64,000 bases of DNA from Fasciola hepatica (lineage: Eukaryota > Platyhelminthes > Trematoda > Plagiorchiida > Fasciolidae). Where the stretch lies: the NCBI GenBank assembly GCA_948099385.1, contig CANUEZ040000163.1, positions 8,625,001-8,689,000 on the forward strand, in the 5' to 3' direction. Both the position numbers and the translations under genes were made by a program. This document shows positions 20,700-32,245 of this stretch, piece by piece. Positions within the stretch are counted from its first letter, which is position 1. Every line of letters starts with the position of its first letter. Under the pieces are notes generated by a model. The model was not told the origin of the DNA, searched no databases, and worked only from the letters and a program-made list of their open reading frames with translations.

Positions 20700-22330
20700 T
20701 AAAACACATATTTCACTTTTTGGACAGGGAATTACTGGGAGAGACCCAGGTAAAGGTCTAATATTTTCCTGAAGATGAATTTAATGTGCGGGAGAACAAT
20801 GTCTTCCGGAAAGGCGTTCCACAAACTCGTAATCCTGTTGCCTAAAAAGGTAATTTGTGGAGAACGGCATGGTCTCAGTTCTAAAACCCTTCAGCTGTGA
20901 CCATGGAGAGAAGGGGCTGGGAAGACGGAGAAGAAAAAATCCCTTTGACTTGATTCAAAAACGTGGAACAACTAAACAGATCACTTCTTACACGTTCTTA
21001 GTCAAGAGGAAACAGATTGATGAGTGAGAGGCCGGCGAGATAAGGAAGGTGAGGAAGACCTCATACTGATTTGGTTGAGGCCCTCTGAACCCTTTCTGGG
21101 ATGTTGCGATTTCGGACAAGACCAGAGTGCGCTACCTGACTACCGTACTCTAGCAGAGAACGAATACACATTCCGAAAATTGTGGGGAAATCATCGCCAG
21201 AAATGCTCGGAAAGGACCTTCAAATCACATGTGTGACTCGAAAGACAGAATTGACCACAATCCGGTTATGACGGTAGAAGGACAAGTTGCAATCTAATCA
21301 GAAACCGACTACCATTTCAGGCCAATCCTATGCCCCGCTTATGAAAAGAGTGAGACCAGTCTCTTGGCCAAAAAGCATGTTCACGCTTCTGTCATCAATA
21401 GCTGGAAGTTTCCAATACTCGGACCAGCGTTTTTTCATCAACTGCAACTTGCGCCTTTTCAACGCTAGAACTCCGGGGCGCTACATCGTCTGTACACATT
21501 GCGATGTTCACAAGAAGGACCACCGGAAGATCGTTTATTTGAATCAGGCGAAGAAGAAGACTTAAGGCCGACCCTTGTGGGACCCCAGTTGTTACTAGGG
21601 CGGGTTGCTACAAAACACTCCCAACCTTAACTACAAAGGGGCATTCGGTAAGCAAGTTGCCTAAGACGTCTAACATGGAGCCTGCTATCCCTTATGTTAG
21701 CGGCTTTTGATGAATGTAGGTATGGGAGACCCTGTCGAAGGCCTTAGTAAAATCAATGAATACAGCGTGTGAGACCTGGCCATGGTCGTCCGCTTTTTGT
21801 CGGACTATCCATAACAGTAAGCATATTGTTGATGCATGATCCGCAAGAAAGGACCCGGCGTTGAGATGAGGAGAGGATCCTATTTATATTTGGATGGGAG
21901 CGAATCGCACCCCTAGCAATTCGTTCGAAAATGTTGCTGGTGAAGCTAGTTGAACCCATGGGTCCGAAACACGAAGCAAGATATCTACTACCCTTCTTAT
22001 AAATGGGTGCGATAACTGTTTTTTCCTGCTGCTGGGAAAAACTCCATCATAAGTGCATCGCCGAAAAAGAGGTGCATAAGAAGCAGCCAGTTTTTCCGAC
22101 TTTTCATTGAGAATGCCGGGACGGAGTGAGTCGGAATCCATGGAGCAATATAGGTTCAGTCGACGGAAACCTTGTACAACCGCACCAAAGGGAATAGTGA
22201 TATGGCCAAAGGTAGTGAATGAGAACACTAGCAATAGGCCAGGTTGCGCTGGTCAAATAGCTTATGTAGTTTTGTTGAGTCTCATGTGGCCTTTCTCTTT
22301 CCGTGTTGGGCTTTCGAGGCAAGGGTTGGC
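20700..22330 (-). pseudogene. LINE L4 reverse transcriptase remnant
   Basis: Decayed LINE RT on the minus strand. From right to left it shows RPGILNEKSEKLAASYAPLF and YDGVFPSS (start of RT, 22000-22130), a basic KKG-like step near 22010, AVFIDFTKAFDRVSH (motif A, about 21730-21775), TGVPQGSALS (motif B, about 21570-21600), and C-terminal residues FSTNYLFRQQDYEFVERLSG near 20830 that resemble the LINE terminal repeat region. Many stops and frameshifts. The wording of motifs A and B differs from L1, L3, L6 and L7, so this is a different and older LINE lineage. Confidence 0.7.
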
Positions 22331-24486
22331 TGCGATTCGTGTTTACTTTGCTTCATTAGAAGGAGCAGGGCACCACCGAGTTTAAACCGCCCGTTATTTA
22401 ACTAGAAACCCTCGCATGGTGATTAAGATGGCTTCTACATCGAGACAGTCGTGTGTTATGAAGTGCCCGGTAAGCCTCAACAAAGTACACGCAGCAATAT
22501 CTGGACTTCGTGTGGGTAAAACCTCGTAGCCAGGTTGCATTCATAACGGCCAGCCTTGGGCTTGGTTGTAGACGGGCAAAGAAGAGGATAATCCGTCTGC
22601 GCGATATATCACAGCCAAGCAGCGCGATAACCGGGTGGTTCTGAAATTCAAACGAGGAGAGTTGCAGTCTGGGGGTTAGAGTGAGCAATATAGCATAGAG
22701 ATACAGAGGTTGCAGATGAAGCAATATGGTCTTATTGACACAAGAAGACATAGATATTTTAATTCTGCCTTATTGTGGACTAACTGCGCGCGCACTAATA
22801 AGACTAGTGGTTGGTTACCACTTCGGAATTGTGCCGGTAAATCTTATAGCTCGGAGTTAATAAACCCGAGGAGGAGCAGTGAGGCTATTTTATCTGGGGG
22901 CTACGTGAGAAGGCAGCTGGTAAACATCACGAACCTAAACGGCAGGTTTCTTTAGTAGGTCCGGAGAATATATGACATCCTAACTTGCGGTATTTGCAGG
23001 TCTAATGCTGCGGGCTGGTGCTAGGTCCTGACATTGGGAAGGTTGCTTTTGGGTAGGGCCGTTAACTGGAGGGTTGGTTGGACGCCAGAACACAGGAAAC
23101 GCAGCTCTCTTACAGAAAGGGGAAAGTTAGATAAGCATGAGCAAAAAACGGACGGTTTTCACGTAGTTCTTATATATAAGTTCATATATACATTCGTATC
23201 CACATGTACATATTTAGTATTCTGATGAGACTTGTTTGTCATCTGATGTATCGACTTTTTGTCCAGGACAGTAGTGTGAGAGTCAGAGCCAAGGCGGTTT
23301 TGTTACTGACTTCAACATACATACCAGGCTCGTGTGGGAGGGTAAGGTTGGCTGAAACTTGGAGCGGAGGGTAGATAGGCATACCTGCAGAGTCCAGTTC
23401 GCTATAACCCCAGTCAGCCCCATGAGTAAGAGCCAAATGCACGCCAAGTGGAAAAGGGAGGTGTGGGGTTTCCCCTTTCGCAGGGTCAGGTCTGAGCTGA
23501 TGGGAGACAGACACATTACTGGAGATTGAGCATTTCCTTCACAGCCCAAAATTTGTGGTATTTGGAGATCCAATCGATCCAACTAGGTCTTTATTGTCTT
23601 CTACTTCTTTTTCGGTTTTCTTCGTTTCCGACCAGAGGGGTCGTTGAGTTCATATAGGATTTTTCCACAGCCCCTCAACCAGACCGTAATTCTCCGCGTA
23701 CTTGCCAGTTTTTCGCAACAGCCTGGAGTGGACTGTTTCCCCCAAGTCCGGACAAAGATATGGTGTGGGTGCCAATTGCATCAGCTGTTTCGATCGCATG
23801 AGCCAAAAAATACAGAGAGGCGCCAAGCTAACGCACGAAGTAGGACAAGAAGGGTTGTAATGCACGTGCCTGTTTCTATGTACCAGTCTCGTACAGCACC
23901 TGACCTTGCCTAAAACCACCAGAATCCATTTTGGTGCGATGGGGTTGGCTGCAATACTGTGAGACGTTATGTCACACACGAAGAGAGGATGGCAATCTAA
24001 GTTAGATTGTAGGTTTAGAAATCATGACGACACAGACTAGCAATGGCGTAAGAAAATGTGGGACGATGAAACTTGGGCAAACCGGTAGGTGTTAGAAGGT
24101 GGGCGTATGGGATGAGGTATTTTCGAACAGGATAACTCAGGAAAGCTAACTACGGCCGGACAAGGAAGCTGAAGTGGTGGAAGCCAGAAATAAGTATAGG
24201 GAGGAGTGGAAGAATCAAGAAGTAAGTCAGTGAACGGCGGAACCTAATGTCCCTGGATCCAGCAGCAAGGATTTATCCGATGCTAGGGGGAATTGTCAGG
24301 GCCAAAAGCCATAGGTGTGAAGACCGACCGTTGAATTAGGTAAAGCTGGGCCAGGTGACGGTAGATGAACGTGGATGTTGTTTGGAGTTACGAGAACCGG
24401 CAGGCTACTAACTAGTTATAGCTAACGAGTGCAACAGAGTGTATTCTCCTGCATTATAGACTGTTTGCAGTATATGTGAGAAAAAA
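22331..24486. other. Unassigned 2.2 kb
   Basis: No RT, integrase or other domain was recognised on either strand. Frames of 60-117 codons occur on both strands without motifs. There is no repeat with the rest of the window that I could see. It could be old decayed repeat or unique intergenic DNA. Confidence 0.4.
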
Positions 24487-26727
24487 ACATGTGACCCATG
24501 TCTCCGGGTTGCGGTGTGGCTGCGGATCGACTGGTTTGGTTGACCTATTCCCAACGCGGCTTGTGACATGCGGTCCACGTTACGGCCGGGGCTTGGAAGC
24601 CGTGGTCAGCGACTTAAAGAAGCTCCGCCTTCTCCGACGGCCAGATGTCTGACTGTGATAAAACCATAAAGGATAGTAAAAACGTCTAAAAAATTGTGGA
24701 TCGTTCTTGGAACGCCACGAGCTAGATGCTAATGGCTGTGTATAGCGCCGCCTCCCTACCTGAAGCAGGCCCTAGTGCCGCCTATCACGAACACTCAATG
24801 TAGGTCGTAGAGTTCGCCTCCTTGACGAAAATTCGGCCAAATCTCATTCCCATCTCCCACCGTTCTACAAACCAGTCCTCACATCGGTGTTGTCTTGCCT
24901 TGCAATACCACAAAGAAGACAAAGATATCACGGTACCCTTACAATCACTACTACATCGGATTTCCTTGCCCCCACTCGAATGTAATCTCAGTGCGCCAGC
25001 ATCATCGAGTAGGGGCATAGACGAACTTATGTCTACTCTATTTCCTCTAAAGCATCACCACGGGCACCCCAATAGTTTCTTCTACCTTCGGACCCCCCAG
25101 AAAATATTCAGGATGGGATAACCACTGTACCAGAAGAGACAGTAACAAGTATGGAGCTATGATAGAAGTGTACCAGCCCCAATTACTCACATTCTGTTAT
25201 TCCAAGCCTATCTTATGGACTCGGTGCCATACTGCTTTCTGCGTAAGTGAACGGCATTGGGGGTTGCCATTCCTAATTCTCCTTAACCGTGAAGACAGGT
25301 TTTTATTAGTATCCGAGCACCGCCGCGCCAGAGTGCAGACAATAAGTCCTTTGGGATGTATACACAGTTGCCTAACCGGTGTATGCAACTTTGCTAGCCT
25401 GTAGCAGTATAGCGTAATCCACTGCGAGCCTACTTACCCAGAATGCCGGGCAGGTACAACCGACTGCTTCAGCGAAGATTCATCCATGCCCCATTCACAT
25501 AAACCTAACCAGTTCATTATTTTTTTACCGTATACTACCATAACCCACAGCTTGAACCAGGTCCAGACTGCAATCCCCCTTTATTTCAGGTTCGTTGTCT
25601 CCCACCATCTCAGTCACCAAACTGGATAACCAAAAAAGCCAATTTGACTCGTACCGACAGAGACCCAAATGGAACTGGGACCGAAATCAAGCCACCCGAC
25701 AGGAAATACTCCCAAGTGCTTATAAGATCGTTCAGCGTTTTCTAAAGTAAAGCCGGTCCTGCCAATATCACCACTGCAGCCAACTCAAATATTAGTTCAC
25801 ACGCATCTTGCTAATATACGGGTCAACCCCAGTCATCAGATTTTCCGTCATATTTCGCCGCACTCGACTGATTGTCCGACACACTACTTTACCCCACCAG
25901 ACAAAACACGCTCATAGGATGTTGTAAATCACCAGAAGTGACGCTGACCAACACTTAGGCCAAATGCGCCAATATATATGTCAGTAAAATAGTATGATAA
26001 AGCTCTAGTCAACGCGGAGATTTTCCACTTTAGTATCCGTTGCAACAGTTCGTTTTACCCTCGAAAGGTCCCCGGCTGGAACTCGATTCTCCACTTCTCC
26101 AGGACTCTTCAGTAGCGCTTTCTCATTTCAGAATGGTACAGGTTACTGATCCTGAGATTAAACTCACCATTTTATGGACTGCTGTTTCTCCCACATCCAC
26201 CAGTGTTCCCGAGTGCACTTTCATAAAATTGGTCTCATAGCTCCCAGTTTCGCAACTCATCCAGTTTAATAAACCTCGGTAAATCCGTCTTTCGGGGTTT
26301 GCACCATCTTCATGGATTGCTATTCTCTTCGCATGCATCGATTTTCCCGAGTATACTTCCACACCATTTTTCTCTCTCTCTTGTTCCCCTTCTTCAGAAC
26401 CTACTCTGTTCGCAGAACCCCAGTAAGCCTTCCTTTTCCTTGGCTTACATAATTTTCGTTTACATTGCATTCTTGGTACTGTGGTTACGATTTGCTCGAC
26501 ATCGCCATGCTGCACCATCACCCAGCTCGAACTCGGAACTGCCTCGAAAAAGCCGCGCAAACCATTATTAGAGTGATCCATTCAAGCAACTGCCGGCTAT
26601 GTCTTTCTGTTGCCGATACTTTGGACTTTTATTCTCAAAACTTGTGAATATTTCATCTTACTGAGTCACGTTTTACACCATGATCATGCACTTGCGCGTG
26701 CGTCTCGGCCATGGCCGAGAAACGTAC

Positions 26728-26768
<41 letters not shown>

Positions 26769-26800
26769 GAATGCTCTAATATACAGGGCAGAGAACCGTT
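24487..26800 (-). repeat. Interspersed repeat R1, copy b
   Basis: Second copy of the R1 repeat of about 2.3 kb (see 5967-8340). Same orientation, same start (acatgtgacccatgtctccggg) and same end (ctctaatatacagggcagagaac). Differences by eye are about one in four to five bases, plus small indels. Near the right end it has an (ATT)n tract where copy a has a LINE RT fragment. LINE L3 lies directly to its right. Confidence 0.75.
26729..26768. repeat. (ATT)n microsatellite
   Basis: About 13 uninterrupted ATT units on the plus strand. LINE tails in this window are ATT-rich, so it may be the tail of a 5'-truncated LINE copy or of L3. Confidence 0.9.
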
Positions 26801-28440
26801 ATGGTTAATATTCTTCTTATGATTACCATGAGCAGTCAGCACAGCTTCTTTCATTGGGCAAGAAATGGGAGTTTTTGATATGGTGCTGTGATCCTAGTAA
26901 TCCGACCGGTTTTGGATGGATGAGAGAGAACAGGAGGGGAGACAGACGTAAGGGCTCCAAATGTCAGCGCTTTCTTTATTGGCCCAATCCTCACGATATA
27001 ATTCTGCTAGTCAAAGGCAACGGAGGACTAAAGGTAAGTTGTGATTTCAGGGCACGGCTAAACTGGGCCAGTGAAGCACATTTGCGAATAGTTAGGAGTA
27101 ACTTTTTCGAAATCTCAGAGTATTTGATAGGAAAGACATTAGATCTTAATGCAAGCCCTGACTGTGTGACGGCCAGACGGTAGCTCTTGCGGCGTAGAAG
27201 GAAAGATGAGGGTAGGGAAAACTGTATTGGTAGAAGTGAAAACAGAGCCATGAATAAACCCATATAGAAAATAATTTGAGCCTAACGTCTAAGCTATAAG
27301 GGCTAACGTTTTAGTGGGGCGCATCGCTCTTTATAGCTCACTGGGGAATAAAATTTTATCAGCTTCTTGTCAAAGGTACGCTGGACTTCCTCAAGGCTTA
27401 TTCTATTCGTATTAGACTTTCCGGGGAGGATAATAAAGCAGTGTTCCGGATGGGGTGCTGCATGGGATTGGTATTTAGGGAGAGTACCGTGTTTCATTTT
27501 GAATGATCTAAGAAAAAGGCATATGATCTCTCTAGCCCTGGCCGTCTGGAATGAGACATGTTCCGAGAATTCCAGTTTGCTTGTGTATCGAAGCTCAAGA
27601 TCCCTAAGTAAAGAGCTTGGAGCAATGGGCGCGTTATTCAGCGACTAGGTTCTGGGAGGAACCTGGCATCTATAGGTGGTGTAGAAGCTTTTGGAAATCG
27701 AGAAGAATATCTGCCATGAAGTTCAGCATTGATCAAGTTCTTTTTTAAGATCTTTATCTATGTCAGACAGCTCTACGCTCAGATCTTGATGGTGGAACTA
27801 ATAGAAGATTTTGATTTCATCGGCGAAGATGAAAGGAGTGTTGTGGTTCCCAACCGGAAAATGCCGAGCCAAGTACACCTACTTGTATGACTCCACTGGC
27901 AACAACCACTGATTTTGATAGGTAACTATTGGCAAATACAACCTTGGTTCGGTCCAGCAGATAATAATAATAATGATAATAATAATAATAATAATAATAA
28001 TAGTAGTATTAATAGTGATTTATTTCGGGGACACCCGAGGCACGATAAAATCGCACGATGGATACCGTAGACCCCAGTTTTACTAGCAACCAAGAGTGAG
28101 GAACTAGGTCGAATGCCTTGGTCTTATCAGTGTAACTGATTATCATAGATTTGCCTTTGTCGGCAGCCGTGGTCAGTAGGTTGAAGAAGTCGATTTGGCT
28201 TGCGGTGCAAGAAAGTAATTTTAGGAAGCCATGTTGGCCGTTGTGAAAGAGGTTATGGGACAGGAGAGAATCGGACTTCCGCCGATTATTCAAACTTTCA
28301 ATTATTCTGGCAGCTAGATGGGTGTGGTTAATAGGAAGATAATTTGGAGGACCCTGAAATGGACCTTTTAAATAGATTTGGGTGAATATTGGATTTTCCA
28401 TAGGGATCTTTGTGCGAAAATGGCCGTTTTCCGGAAAACA
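26801..28440 (-). pseudogene. LINE L3, RT to C-terminus, heavily decayed
   Basis: CR1-like LINE of the same lineage as L1. From right to left on the minus strand: PPNYLPINHTHLAARIIESL, QHGFLKLLSCTASQIDFFNL, ISYTDKTKAFDLVPHSWLL (motif A), then an inserted ATT-tailed fragment. After that come VASGVIQ and a motif C like FADEIKIFY (about 27810-27900), DLGLRYTSKLEFSEHV (about 27600), EEVQRTFDKKLIKFYSPVSY (about 27350) and SNVFPIKYSEISKKLLLTI (about 27130). Each block aligns in order with L1. The changed motif C (ADD to ADE) and multiple stops show it is dead. Confidence 0.75.
27961..28075 (-). repeat. Short ATT-tailed fragment inserted in LINE L3
   Basis: On the minus strand, ctcgggtgtccccgaaataa is followed by an ATT-rich tail of about 45 bp. 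It interrupts L3 between motif A and motif B. This looks like a strongly 5'-truncated LINE insertion with its 3' tail. Confidence 0.6.
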
Positions 28441-28948
28441 TTCTGGATCTACCTCCTCTACGATCTTTTATGACTTTTGATATCGACCCCTCTGTTTCGT
28501 TCGGTTGCGTACGGTTTATTGGACCGATGTTTTCGGGGTTTCCGTCGACCTAGCCTTGAACTAACTTCACTTTCGGTTCTTCCCCGGTTGTACGCCCTCG
28601 CGGTTCGCTCTCTGCTCAGCCGTTGCACTCATTTCCGTTCGATGTATTTCTCGTATCGGTACTTTTTCGGTGCAACGAGATATAGAATACACCTTCATTT
28701 CTGTCAAACGACTTGATTCTTCTCTGTTTTTTCTATCAAAGGGATAGTGCTGGTGTTTCTCTGTGAGACCGACTAGAGGACACGTTCATAAGCTACGTTC
28801 GAACGATTTTTATATTGGTGAGCTCGAGCCTCGCCAAACCTCTCTGGATTTTTCGCTCACTCGGTGATTCTGTGGTTTTATCCGCTGTTCCACCTACTCT
28901 TTCTGTTGCACGATGTATATTTTTACGATATATCAACAAAACACAGTC
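28441..28948 (+). promoter_or_regulatory. Putative 5' LTR/leader of the Gypsy remnant
   Basis: T-rich non-coding DNA upstream of the Gypsy gag. A TGGTGAGCTCGAGCC at 28816 resembles a tRNA primer-binding site by position and by its TGG start. There is no second LTR to compare, so the LTR boundaries cannot be set. Confidence 0.35.
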
Positions 28949-29503
28949 ATGTCTGAGGATAAGATGGAGCCCAACACGGACCTTACCCTACTTGAAGTTG
29001 ATTACCAAACAGTGGCGCTTATCCCATACCATCCTAGGCGTTGGCTTGCAGCTTCGAGGCCACCAACTGGGGCACGTAGAATTATCACCCGAAGCCAACA
29101 ATTTCCCTATGCTTTAGAGGCAGTCTGGGGTGACGTTATCGCCCAACTCAGTGACTTGGTCTTGAATCCTCCCCATAAACAGCCATGAGATCGGCTCAAG
29201 GAGGCTATATTGCAGCATTTCCTACCTCTCCAGGAGAAAAGGTTACGTCATCTGCTTGCCCGGAATTCAAAAGGAGACACCAAACCCAGCTGCCAACTGG
29301 CTCACCTCCAGTCCCTGGCAGGACCCGCCGACAAGGATTCGGAGATAGTTAAGCAATTGTGGTTGGATTCCACACCTTTCCATGTTCATACCAAGGTAAC
29401 TGCTTTCCTCGAAGACACCCCCTTGGAACAAGCCGCCGCCTCGGCTGACAAGGTTGTCGCGCACTATGGTATTGGGGTGAACTCCCTCATCGCCACCATA
29501 TAG
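28949..29503 (+). pseudogene. Gypsy gag
   Basis: Starts at the ATG at 28949 (MSEDKMEPN). Reads VDYQTVALIPYHPRRWLAA, SQQFPYALEAVWGDVIAQL and, after one stop at 29186-29188, LKEAILQHFLPLQEKRLRHL, VKQLWLDSTPFHVHTKVTAF and ASADKVVAHY. The LWLDSTP... segment is the conserved retrotransposon Gag (capsid-like) helix region. The frame is kept from 28949 to 29503 apart from that stop. No zinc knuckle is readable downstream. Confidence 0.75.
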
Positions 29504-30361
29504 TGCAATCCTCGGGGTGTTGATCTGGATGAACCACCGGAAAGGCCCCAGCGCTTTCCATCCACCTAGCGCCGGCTGCCTTTCAAAGATAAAGCCAAGA
29601 TATCCACCCCTTGCCGCAGCCAATCTAAGCAAAGGCATGGACGGGCGCTTTCTACTGCTTGCGCCTGCCGTGAATCCGTCTCACCCGCCCCTTCCTAACC
29701 AGACCATCCCTCCAGCTGTTTTCGTTGATCCCACTGCATTTTCGGACCAGCAGACCAAAGGTGCAGACGGCCGTGTTTAAACGCGACGAGAAATGCCCCA
29801 TCCAGCGGAAAAAGTGGAACTACTAGCCAACGATCGCCCTCAGAATGGCTGTTTGTTTTACGTGCCTGGTTCGTGCACTAGCACTAGGTTCCTGGTTGAT
29901 ATCGGGGCCCACGTTTCTGTCTTACCGGTTGGTAAAGCAAGCCACTAGCTTCCTTGATTTAGCTGCCCGCGGCGAATGGTTCCTCGATTCCCATCTACGG
30001 TGCGGGACGGCTTGTGGTCAATCTGGGACTGCAACGATGGTACCTGTGGACGCTAATTCTTGCGTACCTTTCTACAGGCATACTAGGAGTCAGTTTTCTG
30101 CTGCACTATGAATTATCTCACCATCCAAATAGGCTGCAGCCCATCGGTCCTTCGCCGGACGCTGAATTTACAGGTCTCGCAGCTCAAACAGAAGTACTCT
30201 GAACTACAGGCTTGTTTTCTAACAGTCCGCATGATTTTCCATCTTTATATATCAGTTTCCCCACTTTGACTAGACCATTCGAAGAGGTAGATACAGTGAC
30301 AGATGGCACGGCACACCACGTTGTCACTGACGAGCCACCAGTCACGGCACGACCTCGTTGA
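29504..30361 (+). pseudogene. Gypsy protease region, decayed
   Basis: Near 29890-29940 the plus strand reads FLVDIGAHVSVLPVGK, matching the retropepsin active site with D-I-G-A in place of D-S/T-G-A. Further on LRHYELSHHPNRLQ (about 30100) resembles the end of the protease, where a GADF..HY motif is usual. Stops and frameshifts separate these blocks. Confidence 0.65.
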
Positions 30362-31229
30362 TTGACACCGGACAAGATGGTTCCACAAAACATGAGTTCG
30401 AAACTACTTTTTAAAGGTATTTTTTGTCCTTTTCACAGCCCACGGGACTCACTTGTACACATGGTTCTTAAAAAAGATGGCATAAGCTGGGTACCATTTA
30501 TCAACTACCGAGCACTAACCTCGGTTAACCTCTATGGTAGCTATCCTATGCCCCACAAACACGACGTCCAGGCACAACATCACTGCACGACTGTATTCTT
30601 TAAGGTAGATTTAGTATGAATCTATCACCAGATCCCAGTCGCTGCTAATGATGTCGAGAAAACCACCGCCAAGGCTCCTTTTGGTTTGCTTGAGTTCATT
30701 CATATGCCCTTTGGTTTGCGAAATGCGGCCCAGACATTCCAGAGGTTTATCGGCAGCATCGCATGAGACTTGGAATTTGTTCCTGTCTATATCGATGGCT
30801 TGCTAATCCCATGGTCCAGCGCAGGTGAACATTTCCAACATTTGACGCTACTATTTCAATGTTCGTCCGAACAGCGAATAGTGGTCTATCCAGACAAATT
30901 TGAAATTAGCAAACCTGAACATGTGTTCCTCGGCCACAGGATGAATCGAGGGAACGAAAGGCCCTGTGAGGAAAATTCTGCACTATTCTGGATCAAGCTG
31001 TACCGTTCTCAGTCGAGGAACTACAGACATTTTTGGGTTAGAATTTTTTATCGTTGTTTCGTACGCCAAGCTGCTGAACGTCTGCTTCCATCAACTGAGC
31101 TACTTCGTGGCAATCTGCGTGAGTTGCTGCTCACGGATGCTGCAAGAGTAGCGTTCTCGGGGATAAAAGAGATATTTGCTCAGCTCACGCTCCTAAGGCA
31201 CACAGTTCCGTCGGTCATGCGAATCATAG
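30362..31229 (+). pseudogene. Gypsy reverse transcriptase, decayed
   Basis: Reads HMVLKKDGISWVPFINYRAL (fingers), VFFKVDL then YHQIPVAANDVEKTTAKAPF (motif A region), FIHMPFGLRNAAQTFQRF (motif B) and VPVYIDGLLIPWSSAGEH (motif C), then VVYPDKFEISKPEHVFLGH (thumb). The catalytic YIDD is YIDG here, so the second catalytic Asp is lost. Stops occur at 30617-30619 and about 30764. Confidence 0.82.
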
Positions 31230-31869
31230 AGTAGGCGCTTCCGACTTTGCCATCGGAGTGGTCCTGCGGCAGCCTGTTTCTAGGACTTGTGTGTCATTAA
31301 GATTTTTATTTCGACGGCTTGGTCTCACGGAAGCAAAATACAGTGTCTTCAGTCGCGAACTGCTGGCTGCATAACACGCTTTCAAACACTTCCGCCATGC
31401 CGTCGAGTGTAGATATTTCGTTCTCTATACCGACCATGAGCCTTTGACGTATGCTTTGCACGCCAAGTCTGACTATTACTCCCCACGAGAAGTCAAACAA
31501 TTAGACTGTATCTGTCAGTTCATAACTGACCTACGACACATTAGAGGTGAGACGAACTGTGTTGCAGATGCCTTGTCGTGTATTCCACATAATGCTATTA
31601 AATCTCCTGTCTTGGACATCCCCACCATGGCTGCAGCACAGGCACGGGATTCTTCACGTGGGAAAACTGCTCAGGCATCGCCACCACGGTGTCCGTCTAC
31701 ACATCTGGCCACCTGTGCTGGGGTTGAAGTCTGCAAGGTCTACAGGCATACCTCGACCAGCCGAAACCCCTTCAAATCGGCGCCTCGTGTACGACGCCCT
31801 GCATGGAGTTCCCCATTCAAGCTTCGCAGCTAGTCTCCAAATAGTAGCTCCACGATATGTCTGGGCGTC
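31230..31869 (+). pseudogene. Gypsy RNase H and truncated integrase zinc domain
   Basis: RNase H motifs are readable as SDFAIGVVLRQPV, SVFSRELLAA, YTDHEPLTYALHA and DLRHIRGETNCVADALS, in more than one frame. After a spacer, RRLVYDALHGVPHSSF and IVAPRYVWASV match the His part of the integrase zinc finger. The sequence breaks at 31869 at the start of the BEL-4 LTR, before the Cys pair. Confidence 0.78.
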
Positions 31870-32245
31870 TGTAACGAACGGTGGCGTAAATTCCCCCCAA
31901 AACAACTGCAGTTTCCATGCTTCCTTAACACCAAATCGCTTATTTACTCTACTGACTTTCTTTATACACCGTTTGCTTTTATGGATCAACCCTTGTTTTT
32001 TCTTGCCCAGCGAGTTTCTCTGTCATATCCTTGTTCTGGACCTGCTTGAAGCACGTGCTCCTTTCACGCATGCCGCAATTTTGTTCTCGTTTGTTGAGTC
32101 CTTGTGATCTCATAATTGACTTTTTTATGTGTTTCGTGTCATTGCTCATCTGATAATCTAGTATCGTAGGATTTCACGGATAACCAACTTTTGATTTCGG
32201 GATCCGTCATGAATTTGGCTATGCATTGCTCAAACGTGTCTCACA
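31870..32245 (+). repeat. 5' LTR of BEL-4
   Basis: 376 bp, tgtaacgaacggtgg to acgtgtctcaca. It aligns with the other LTRs (shared catatccttgttctggacctg, aatctagtatcgtag, gatttcgggatccgt) but is much more diverged than the BEL-4 3' LTR at 51348. The flanking 5 bp (gcgtc) do not match those after the 3' LTR (cgggt). Confidence 0.88.

Larger units (their letters stand above)
28441..31869 (+). mobile_element. Gypsy (Ty3-like) LTR retrotransposon remnant
   Basis: Plus-strand remnant with gag, protease, RT, RNase H and the start of integrase in Gypsy order, about 3.4 kb. It carries many stops and frameshifts. It is cut inside the integrase zinc-finger region at 31869/31870 by the BEL-4 5' LTR. The remainder of the Gypsy integrase and its 3' LTR are not found after BEL-4 at 51724, so one side has been lost or rearranged. 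Confidence 0.85.

Noticed and set aside
23239..23979. Frames of about 90-110 codons on both strands at 23.2-24.0 kb considered as a host gene
   Set aside because: No domain, no splice-site pattern I could defend, and overlapping frames on both strands.
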